Shown: piece after piece, positions 44,150 to 53,715 of the stretch | How positions within the stretch are numbered: position 1 is the first letter of the stretch | How the letters are laid out: every line of letters starts with the position of its first letter | From: Ophiosphaerella korrae | Taxonomy: Eukaryota > Ascomycota > Dothideomycetes > Pleosporales > Phaeosphaeriaceae | Direction: 5' to 3' | Length of the DNA stretch: 64,000 nt | Assembly (NCBI GenBank): GCA_028456385.1 | Contig: JALNQF010000028.1 | Location: 248,001-312,000, forward strand | The notes under the pieces: model-generated | What the model was told of the DNA's origin: nothing | Databases searched by the model: none | Seen by the model: only the letters and a program-made list of their open reading frames with translations | Made by a program: the position numbers and the translations under genes

Positions 44150-45789
44150 ATGAAAAATATTGCAATAAATTCAAAATACTGTGGTATCTGTCATTTAACA
44201 AAAGAAGCAAAGCCGTAACTTTATTACAATTCATATCGTATTTATAGATGAACTAGCGTGAAGGTCATTGTTGTGTTCAGTTTGAATGTGATTCCTGCCA
44301 GCGGAAACTCCCCGGTACAACTTGAGGCTCACCAACCACAGTACTGTGAGTTGAGCAGTTGACATCGGCTAACCATCTGCGCGTAATATTTCATTGGGTG
44401 ATTAAAATCCAGTAAAATACAAGGAGAGCTTTCCGTCGCTGGCTCAACGTGAGGGAGATAGGTTTCTTCAACCCCAAACTAATCATGGTCAGTGCCCTGC
44501 TGTGATGTATTATCGGCCAGACAGCCGTACACCCTGAAGCTCTGGTCGGATTAGTTAGGAAACAGGTATGATTGTTGAAGAATACCAATCAATATCAATA
44601 TCTGAGCAAAAAATGGCAGGATCGGCCATATTCTCTGCCAAGCTCGATTGCATAATGCTTATGCATGCTTCTTCATACATGATGTGGCCAAGAGTACCCT
44701 TGTCGCAATACGGCTCGTAAAAGGATCCGAATCATACGATAATACCTCGCGGTCCACAGAATAGCCACGAGGTCACAAAGAAGGACTAGGATAACTTCAA
44801 GCTGTGGGGAATAAGTGTTAGAATATAAGATAAAGGCTTCAGGATAGCTTTATTTCCGATGGTCAGTAGTGGCGTGCATAAATAGCCGGTCTCCGTTTCT
44901 GTATGGAAATACAAATATGCCTCATGGTTTTACAGTGCTCTCTGTTGAGGCAGACCAAAGGTAGCGTCAACATGATAGCTTTGCTTTGGAGCCCGCTCTC
45001 GTGGCCTTTCGACAAGCTCACTCGTTGAGGAACCCTATAAGAACAATCCGCGCAGAGCGCATGCTGGTTTGAACGCGTTTGTGATGATACATAACTACCG
45101 TGGACACTTCGCTATGAATTAACTGCACACCATGGCGGTTGTTGAAGCACTTTAGAGGGGCGGTGGAAACTTTATATCTGTGGAATCCAGCAGTGCAGGA
45201 AACATTACACTTCTGAGGAGGTTATTCGAACCCGAACCTTACCAGTCGAAGGAAGTTGTGGGTAGTATGAAACGTAGGAAGCCCGTGCCCACGGGTTGTG
45301 CCCTGAACTAACTACTTTGCGCCATCGCCTCCTACTCACAAAACAACAACATTTTGCAAAAGATGCAGGACGAACCAGGTAAAATTCGCTCAGCATGCCT
45401 ACCTAGACCCTCAATATGTGTAGATCACGGACGGGCTTAGGTTTCAACTCTCGCCTGAGGCACTACGACACAACCCCTTCTCATTGCCAAGAATCGTGAA
45501 ACATCTATTGAAACCCACCTTCATCCGCACTTCCTCAAACTACTCCTAATTTGTTCCAAGATCACCGAGACAAACACAGTTGCAATAGGTTAATCTCTTG
45601 TTATTGGTTTCAACTAAGTGACTGGCCGCCTTGTACAAGCATCCTGGAGCCGACGTCCACGAGCATGAGGATACGCAAGCTCGAACGCCAAGCAGTAGCT
45701 GTCACTGCTACTGAAACCTAGAATCCCCTTGTTCGACTTGAGAAAATCTTTAATAATGGGCATGCTTGCCTCGACTGAAGCTCCTGTGA
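44150..45789. other. 1.6-kb gene-free spacer
   Basis: No protein frame with recognisable motifs. A 63-codon minus frame (45,205-45,396) and a tRNA T-loop-like GGTTCGAATAACC on the minus strand near 45,220-45,235 were examined and rejected. The right end must contain the promoter of the BTB gene. Confidence 0.5.
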
Positions 45790-46956
45790 ATGGAACCAGA
45801 CTTTCTACTGAAAATGCCCTTCATGAATCAAAAATCTACCCTCGGACACACCTTCAGGTTAGTACATGCACAAAAATCAGAGAATCTCACTGAGTGACTG
45901 ACCAGGGGAAGGAACTTTGACCAAACCATCATAACTGTCAAAGTTGGCTCAAAAGATTATCCCGAATCTTTCAGTTGTCATCGAGAACTATTGCGACGGT
46001 CCTCAGCATACTTCGAACGATGCTTGGAGGAGAAGAGCTCACCTTATAAAAATTCTGGAACCACATTGGAGTTGGAGGATACGAGCCCAGATGTCTTCGA
46101 CGCATTTATGATGTGGCTATATACTGGCTTTATTCCCCATCATCTAATCGAAGGCGGCAAAGAAGTTCACCCTCCAACTCACACCATCGACCTAAACAAA
46201 GGCGAGACAACGGCGCCATCCGAACCAACCGACGGCGATGATGTCGATACGGCATCTTGGGGCATTCAACTCGATGGCGAGGACGCAACCAACGATGCTA
46301 GTGCAGAGACAACCAACAGCCCCACTCAAGCTGTTGCGGAGAAGGTTCCTGGTGATGCGGACAGTGAGAAAAGCGCCCCTTCTCTACCTGCTCGCAATCC
46401 GACCGAGAAGCCTGAAATACCAAAAGAAACTCTGTGCCCATGCTGCTCGAGACCTTACAAATGGAGAGGCTTGGAGGGTTTCCTGGAGCGTCGATTCATA
46501 TCGCTCTACATCTTCTCGCACAAGTACGAGATCCCTACGCTTCGTCGGGCGGTCATACTAGCATGGCAAACCAATGATGAGATTCTGCAATGCATGCCAG
46601 ATCACAGCAACGTCATTGCTGCCTACGAGAGCCTACCCGCAAACTCACCCTTATGCCTCTACTTCCTCGACATGTATTCTGTATACTGGTCGCCCGATAG
46701 AGACAACGAGCGCATGGCCGCGCTACGCAGCCAACTCCCACAAGCGTTCTTGTTCGAACTAGTAACGACACTTGCAAAGGGCGAGCGGCCCAAGATTGAG
46801 AAGGAATGGTGTGAATTTCACGAGCATGAGAGCGAAGAAGAGAAGAAGAACTGTGTGGATGAACTGTACAAAGATCCTGTAGCAGGCAAAGCGCTACGCA
46901 GAATTCGGGACAGCAAGGGCTGGAAAGGCCTTGTGCTCAAGAAGGGTAAACGATGA
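45790..46956 (+). CDS. BTB/POZ-domain protein with acidic insert
   Basis: Possibly a substrate adaptor for cullin-3 or a protein-interaction factor; the function is unknown. The model has 372 aa: exon 1 45790-45857 and exon 2 45906-46956, with a 48-bp intron (GTTAGT...CAG, branch CTGAC) joined in phase 2 to give TLGHTFRGRNFDQTIITVKVG. The BTB core is visible (FSCHRELLRRSSAYFERCLEE, then LEDTSPDVFDAFMMWLYTGF). The middle third is an acidic, Thr/Ala-rich insert (about residues 120-185), followed by a CPCC pair (LCPCCSRPYKW) and a second helical block (FISLYIFSHKYEIPTLRRAV), typical of fungal BTB proteins. The start is uncertain because an ATG at 45,756 is in a frame that does not join. Confidence 0.8.
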
Positions 46957-47147
46957 TTTTTTTTTAACGTCTAAGCGTGGCATAGTTGGAGTTGGGGTGT
47001 TCATTGCCCATGATCAACGTCTATGGAGGTCATTCACGGAAAACATTTGTACGGCTAGATATCAAGCAAGGAACAGCTTTTCATATAAACATTCTCATTC
47101 ATCATCTCAAGACTGAAGCTACTACCCACTAACGTGCAAGTATCTAT

Positions 47148-49188
47148 CTACTGAGAAGCAAGTTGCGCTAGAATGACATCTGCTGCCTTCTCAGCGACCA
47201 TGTATGTTGATACAGCCGTGAAAGTACCAGGGATCCGCGGGAAAACGGAGGCATCCACCACTCGCAATCCGGCTGTTCCCCTCACACGGAAGCTCGAGTC
47301 AAGAACAGCCATCGGGTCGTTATCAGGCCCAATTGGGCATGTTGACGAAGCGTGATGGCCCCACGCTGTGTCCTTGACGTAATCGCCAATTGCTTCTTTT
47401 GATACGACGTCCTTTCCAGGGAGTACCTCTTCGATGGGGACCACCTGGCGCTTGAATGAGTCGCGAGCGAGGCCGACAGCTTCTGTCAAAGCCGTGATGT
47501 CAGCATTATAGTCACCGCTACCAGTATCGAAGTAGTTGTATGTAATTTCTGGAACGTCGAGGGGATTGGCAGACTGAAGTTTGACGGTTCCAGCATTGTT
47601 ACGAGGGTGAGACTTTAGGATAGCCCAGGTGAACCAGTCGTGCTCAGAAGTAGCGTTGTGGCTGTATCCTGGGAAATAACCACGGAAGTTAACGGGGCCA
47701 CCAAAAACAAACACGTCGAACTCGTTTCGGGGTGTAGTGCTACTCTTGTAGACTAATATAATTAGCATCTAGGTTCTTATGTATGTTGGCCAAGAGTATG
47801 AAGACGTACACATAGTGGCGCCAAGGCCTGGCGAGGCGTAAATACCACGGTTGCCGGCTACGGGGTTGTTCCAACGGTCGAGACAGGCATCTGAAGCACT
47901 AGTGCCGAAGGTGCAGCCGTCCAAGGCAGAGAAATCCGAGGGAGCCTTACCCTGCACATTGATTTCATAGTGATCTTGCAGATTAGTACCAACACCTGGT
48001 AGATCAACAACGACGGGAATATTGAACTTCTTGAGCTCATCCGCCGGGCCAACACCACTAAGTTTTAGAAGCTGAGGGCTGTTGTATGTACCTCCTGCGA
48101 CAATGACTTCTCGCGAAGCAGTTGCCTTACCAGGGATACCAGCAGCACCACGAGACTTAGGGCTTGCCTTGTACAGATATTGGCCATCCAGAAACTCGAC
48201 ACCGGTAGCGCGTGGAGGAGATGTGCTTTGGTCGAATGTAACCTTTGTGACATGGCAGTTCAGGCGAACGTCCAATGGGTATTGTTTTGTTCCGTTGGAA
48301 GTCTTTGCATCACGAACAGCAAGCACGAACTCACGCGCTCCTGTGCGCTTGCCGTCTGCAGTGGATAGAGGAATTTGGTAAAGACCAGGCTGGGTATCGC
48401 GGTCTTTGCCGTCTGCGTTGGCATCTCCAGCAATCAATGTTCCCAGATTGACAACGGCATTTGTCTTATTTCCAAGAGCAAACGAGGCACCGCTGACCAA
48501 GCTTAGAAGCTTAGGATCCGAGACCACGATGTCGATGGGAGCATACTCGGTTCCAAGCCAGCCATTGTAACCGTGGCCTTCAGCGCCAGGAAGCAGGTAC
48601 CTATTCGACTCGAGCTTAGAGAAGTACTTGCGCATATTATCCGGCGCCCAAGAGGCATCACCTGTTAGGGCTACGATGCTCTCGAAATCGCTCTGATGAG
48701 GATAGGCAGCGATGAGCGCATTATGGGCTGTGCATCCTCCCAGGGTGCCTGTTCGTGGGTAAAGCGTGCCTTTCATTTTAGAGCCAGCAGGTGGGCTCAG
48801 TCCAGTATACTCGCCGCCGCTTGGTGTCTCGTAGGTCGTCTTGAAGTCACGGGCTTGTCTGGTCTCATCGGCATAGTGGCGGACGAAGAAATTCCACGAC
48901 ATGTTGGGGTCTTCTGATGAGCGGGCATGGTATGATGGTACTGTATAGTTGGCGTTCGCTCCTTGGTCATCACCGGCTTCAATGAGAAGTGTCTTGTGGC
49001 CGGCAAGAGCTAGTCGAGCAGCCAGAGGCCTAAACAGAGTCAACACCGTACTATAAAATGGTCTGCAATTATACGTACCCTCCACCAGCTCCGGACCCAA
49101 CAACAACATACTCATAGCCGTCAAGATCAACAGCTGTTGCTAGTGAAGCAAACAGGGTGACCTGGCCAATTAAGTGTAGGAAGCGCAT
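47148..49188 (-). CDS. secreted GMC oxidoreductase (AA3)
   Basis: An FAD-dependent alcohol oxidase or dehydrogenase of the glucose-methanol-choline family, 644 aa. Exons are 49079-49188, 47810-49029 and 47148-47752; introns of 49 and 57 bp keep frame. A signal peptide (MRFLHLIGQVTLFASLATAV) precedes the FAD fold YVVVGSGAGGGPLAARLALAGHKTLLIEAG. Also present are the GGCTAHNALI loop, GGTYNSPQLLKLSGVGP (GMC signature 2) and the C-terminal HHASSTCPIG with the catalytic His. The second catalytic position, His or Asn in most members, falls in PGTFTAVSTYMVAEKAAD, so it reads as Thr. Several sequons are present. The substrate cannot be named; aryl- or polyol-oxidising enzymes are the nearest types. 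Confidence 0.9.
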
Positions 49189-51180
49189 AATTAAGATGAA
49201 TGGCTAGAATTATCAATAAGGTTCTGTAGGGGTGGGTCATTGGAGTGCGTACATATATTCAATAAAAGAGTGGATAGAGGCTTTTGAAGGCCTTCTTGGT
49301 AAATGAGTGGATGGAGACGTGAAGAGTGCCTACCGTGCAGAACCATGATGACTTTGCCCTTCTTTATGTAGGCTGGCCTACCCAAGTCACTGACAGAGCT
49401 CCCCTTTCTGACAGTGTTCTAAAACAGAGCGGCCCGCTGTTGCTAACATTAAGGTGCCGGTTCTAATGCTAGCTGCAGGCCTAGTAGAATCGATGTTTGT
49501 TCCACTTCTGGATATTGCGCTTCTTGTTCTCTCTTTTGGCAGAGGCTACGCCAATCGTCATCTACGGACCTTGTCCATCTCGGCTCGCTTGGAGATCCCC
49601 AAGTATTCCCCCATGTGCATTCGAAGTGTAATCTCCGAGCCCACGTCGTGTGAAGAATTTCAAAAAGGAACCTGCAATGACCAACTCTATAAAATTTGGT
49701 CACCTCTACCCCAAATTTGATAATCCACTTTGTATGTGCTCTTCACTTAGATGAACTGATAGGCCCGTTGTCGATGGCCGCGGGTTCCTTCTGGCGCTGG
49801 AGATGGGAACCGAGCGCTGTGGCAGGGCAGGGGTGACCACGTGTTCATGATAGCATGACAACGGTTGCCCCATTGCGATACGTTCCCGAGTTCAGAACCA
49901 CGCTATGAAGCTGGCATATTGTGGGCCTTTCCCAGATCCAGGTGAACATTCCGACCCTAAATACCATGTGCTGTCGCCATGTGTCCCTTGTTCAGGGTTT
50001 TGAAGTGCACGATTAGGAACATGCGGGGCAAACAGCTCGCTACCTGATTAGCGCATTGTGTTATGCACTTAGCAGGCAGCTCGAACTGGAATCGCTAGTA
50101 GCAACTCCTCGCCAATTCGAGGGGTAGACTTCTTGCTTTGAATGATGAACCATCTGATTTCTGTTCACATGGTGACCTCAGAATTAAATGCCCCCTCCAT
50201 CCATCCAACTTCAGAGAGTGTGTTCATCAGGTTGACGAGCATATCCGTACAGCAAAAAAGAACGTCCCAGCGTGCAGTACGTATTTGGCCTTATGTGCTA
50301 TTGTTGGCGACTCGTCGACTGTGTCTGCAACGCCTGATCAGTGCATGATAAAGTAGCCGACCATAACTAGTCCTGTTATGCTAGTACTTCTTGCAACGTG
50401 TATCATTGTCGCAATCCCCTCGCTTTTCGAATAGATCTAGGCTTTGGTGCCTGTCTTTGACCCTATTCCGTCGCAGAAGGCCGGGTTAAGAATAGGTGGA
50501 ACGCGTTTTAAAGGATGCCAACATATGCTTGCAAGAATGCTACGCCGCCTTCTGCATCCGTCATCGACGCATTCCAAGATTGTGTTTTGCGCCGAGAAGG
50601 CTAATTAGCATTCTCGCTAATGATGGTAAGCGGAACAAAAGGAACAAGACATAGGAGGAGACCAACCTTGGAAGGAACACCTTTTTGGCAGCAAAACGAC
50701 ACCAATTGAAAGTAATTATCAATTGGGTTGCAATTATCAATCCATACCCTTCTTATCCTTTACATTATCCCTTCCCCTCCCCTTTGCCGGTCTCAGTTAG
50801 GCCAGCTAGTGTGGGAAAGGCCATCTTAGCGACCTGTTGCCGAACCGAGACACCGTCCCTGGATGACCAACAAAATTGTTTTCCAACTAGAGCCCAAGCT
50901 GCTATTGGTCAAATCCATGGAAAACGCGGCCATTGGTTGATCTTACAAGTTACACAACTAGTGACACGGTGACTCGGTTCACTCGGTCCATTCTGTGATG
51001 AGCATCATTGTAGCTATCAAGGCTTGGGTAAGAAGATAAGAATGTCGGCCATCAAGTCTGATTGAATTTTCATTCTCAAGATTATCGCATCGCACTCACC
51101 TTCGCGCGCGCTTCTCATCACAATATAAATTTACTCACTGCCTGCCAAGCGTCGCTGCTAGACCCGTATTCTCTAGCAAC
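49189..51180. other. 2-kb intergenic region
   Basis: Contains the upstream regions of two divergent genes (GMC oxidoreductase and MDR reductase). No conserved coding frame was found. A direct repeat AATTATCAAT occurs twice near 50,712-50,742. The composition is balanced, so this is not a RIP island. Confidence 0.5.
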
Positions 51181-52200
51181 ATGTCTACAATCCCAAACCA
51201 CCAACGGGCAATCGTTTTCAACACGAAGACCGACCAGCTGTCCCTCTTTCATTCTGCCCCTGTTCCGCACAACCCCAACGAACTTCTCATCCGCGTCCAT
51301 AGTACTGCCATTACAAATGGGGAGCTGACATGGGGACCTATGTTAAACTGGGGTGACGAACATATTCCCTGCTATGATGTCAGTGGCACTGTAGTTGCCC
51401 TGCCAGACAAATCAAACAAATTCAACATGGGGGATAAGATTTATGGTCGCGTGTTGGCAGATCGAGAAGGCACGGCCAGGGAGTATGCCACGATTTTAAT
51501 ATCAGAAGCTGCGATTGTACCAAAAGGACTCGATATGCTAGAGGCAGCGAGCGTGCCTATGAGTGCGCATACGGCATGGCAAGCGCTTTTTGAAAAAGGA
51601 CTATTGACCGGCTCGTGGACATTGACATCGGTACCCCATGTCAATGATGCTGGCGAGGCGGTGATCGGGCAAGCAAAGGGGAAACGCGTCTTGATCTTGG
51701 GAGCGGCGGGAGGAGTTGGGCTAATGGCGGTTCAATTTGCAAGGCTGGCTGGAGCCCATGTCGCTGGGACAGCTAGTGGAAAGAATGAAGACTACCTGAA
51801 AACTTTGGGCATCGATGAGGTTATCGATTACACCAAGCTTAGCATGCAGCAGTATATTGCATCCGGAAATTCGAAATTCGACGTGGTCTTTGATTGTGTT
51901 GGTGGCAAGTCGATGCTTGACGGCTGGCATGCTGTAGCTGAGCAAGGGGCCTATATTTCCGTAGTCCCAGGATTCAAAGAGCCTGCAAACGGCAAGCCGG
52001 CTGGTGTGCGAAGTACATGGTTTGTCATGGAGCCAAGAAGTGACGAGCTGGACAGGATAGGTAAGTTTTTCGAAAAGGGGTTATTGAAGGCGACTGTGGA
52101 TTCTGTGTGGAGTATGGAGGATTATGGAAGGGCTTTTCAAAAGACGGCGAGCGGCCATGCCAGGGGAAAAGTGGTTTTCAAGGTGTCAGATGAGCAGTAG
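51181..52200 (+). CDS. MDR-superfamily NAD(P)H reductase (quinone oxidoreductase-like)
   Basis: A zinc-independent medium-chain reductase of 339 aa without introns. An N-terminal GroES-like domain (for example NPNELLIRVHSTAITNGELTW) is followed by a Rossmann nucleotide fold with GAAGGVGLMAVQFARLAGA (about residues 163-181), then FDVVFDCVGG and the C-terminal AFQKTASGHARGKVVF. The zinc-ligand Cys/His pattern of classical alcohol dehydrogenases is absent. The likely reaction is reduction of an enone or quinone with NADPH; the substrate is unknown. It is convergent with GCVH (109 bp between stops). Confidence 0.9.
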   Translation: MSTIPNHQRAIVFNTKTDQLSLFHSAPVPHNPNELLIRVHSTAITNGELTWGPMLNWGDEHIPCYDVSGTVVALPDKSNKFNMGDKIYGRVLADREGTAREYATILISEAAIVPKGLDMLEAASVPMSAHTAWQALFEKGLLTGSWTLTSVPHVNDAGEAVIGQAKGKRVLILGAAGGVGLMAVQFARLAGAHVAGTASGKNEDYLKTLGIDEVIDYTKLSMQQYIASGNSKFDVVFDCVGGKSMLDGWHAVAEQGAYISVVPGFKEPANGKPAGVRSTWFVMEPRSDELDRIGKFFEKGLLKATVDSVWSMEDYGRAFQKTASGHARGKVVFKVSDEQ

Positions 52201-52309
52201 CACAGACTGAAGGGTTGGCGTGAAGTTGCAAAATATGTTTGTCTGTTGCGTGTGTTGAAGCACAACAGTCATTGTACGTTAGCCTTACTTTCCCTCCCTT
52301 TCCATACAC

Positions 52310-52865
52310 TCATGCATCGTCGGTAAAAGCAGCATACTCTTCTTTGCTCATCAGTTTACCTGATGGCTCTTCCGAAACGGTTATTCGGGCAATCCATGCA
52401 CCGCCCTCTGGGTCCTTATTGATATTGGCTGGTTTCTCCTCGAGTGCCGAGTTGACCTCTGCTACTGTTCCGCTGACGGGTGTGAGGATGTCCGAGGCAG
52501 ACTTGACTGATTCGACGGCGCCAATTGCATCGCCTTCACTGATATCCATGTCCGTCTCTGGGAGCTCAATGTAGACGACGTCGCCTAGGGCTTTGGCAGC
52601 ATATTCGGAGATGCCTAGAGTGCCTGGGGGCGTGACTAGAGTTAGTGCAAGGGCGATGTGCATAAAGTGGCAACGCACATGTCTTGCCGTCTGACGACAT
52701 TTCAATCCACTCATGGTCCTCAGTGTACTTTTTGGCCTTGATTGCGGCAGATGCCGAGAATAGCCGGGCCTGCGATTGCGCTCTGGGGCGCACAAATGTT
52801 GGCCGCCGTGAGGAGGCATAGGTCAATTGGCGGGCGGCACGGGCAACAGAACACCGGGCGGCCAT
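52310..52865 (-). CDS. GCV3: glycine cleavage system H protein, mitochondrial
   Basis: The lipoyl carrier of the mitochondrial glycine decarboxylase complex, shuttling the aminomethyl group between P, T and L proteins. 166 aa. Exons are 52679-52865 and 52310-52623, with a 55-bp intron (GTGCGT...CCCCCAG). An earlier AG (CTCTAG) would insert four residues, so the later acceptor giving DGKTCTLGISEYAAKALGD is preferred. An Arg/Ser-rich presequence (MAARCSVARAARQL..., about 40 residues) targets mitochondria. The lipoylation Lys lies in IGAVESVKSASDI. Its start is 206 bp from the divergent bS6m gene. Confidence 0.95.
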
Positions 52866-53071
52866 TATGTATGCGCGTGAATTTTGTCTGGTAAACAAGA
52901 CGGGCTGAATAGGCGACGAAGCTGAGTCCAGAGGTTTGCTGTGTCGGAGCTGGGAGCTCTGGGAGATATGATGGCGCCAAGCCGCCGGCATCGCGTGCCT
53001 TGCCCGAAAAGCGAACCTTTTCGCGGCGGGAGAGCACGCAGCGGCACATCCAGCTCTACTGGCACGACACA

Positions 53072-53519
53072 ATGTTGTATGAGATGATAGGCGTGGTGCG
53101 TATGCTGCTGCTCTGCCATTCTATCCGCTGACGCGCCCAACCGCAGGTCCGGCCTGGCCGGCTCTCCGAAGTGAAAGAGTATGTGAATACATGTCCAAAG
53201 ATAACGTTTCTACACTCTGACCGTTTCTCTCCCCAGAATCGCCAAAACCGCCGGCACCATCATCCTCTCCCAGCGCGGCGTCGTGCGCGGCTACTCCAAC
53301 TGGGGCACCTTTCTCCTCCCCAAACCAGCCAAGAAGCTGCAGTCCACCCACCACTACGGCCACCACTTCATCATGCGTTTCGACGCCAGTGCCCGAGCAC
53401 AACACGCTCTGAGGCGAACTATGAGCCTAGACCCCCGCCTCATCAGGTACTCGGTCGTCAAGATGGGCGAGAAGTTTGAGCATATCAAGGACGTCCAGGG
53501 CGTGGCTGCTTTCAGGTAG
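53072..53519 (+). CDS. MRP17: mitochondrial small-subunit ribosomal protein bS6m
   Basis: Component of the mitoribosome small subunit, 112 aa. There are three exons, two of them tiny: 53072-53095, 53147-53178 and 53237-53519; introns of 51 and 58 bp end in CAG. Joined sequence: MLYEMIGV-VRPGRLSEVKE-IAKTAGTIILSQRGVVRGYSNWG, the typical S6 start and beta strand, with HHYGHHFIMRFDAS and LDPRLIRYSVVKMGEKFE. Length fits Mrp17/MRPS6 of ascomycetes. Confidence 0.9.
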
Positions 53520-53715
53520 CCAGCTTGGGCTTGCGAATATGATTTGGTACTTGGGATGGAATTAGCATTGCTTCGGCGTTCAGCAAGACTTTGGGTCACT
53601 ACAATTAAATTCATGCTATACAGTGCTCATGCACACAAACAACCACAAAATACCCCTACCCAAATCCTGCTACTCATCTTCATCGTCATCATGTCCTCCT
53701 ACATACTCGCTTCGT

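Noticed and set aside
45205..45330. Possible tRNA on the minus strand (T-loop-like GGTTCGAAT and CCTCCTC end)
   Set aside because: The T stem does not pair, the candidate would be about 117 nt, and no anticodon arm could be folded.
45756..45857. ATG at 45,756 as the BTB gene start
   Set aside because: Its frame (MGMLASTEAPVNG) joins the second exon out of phase and meets a stop; the ATG at 45,790 joins correctly.
50138..50356. Small plus-strand frames of 68-72 codons in the GMC/MDR gap
   Set aside because: Two overlapping frames over the same bases, neither with recognisable features.
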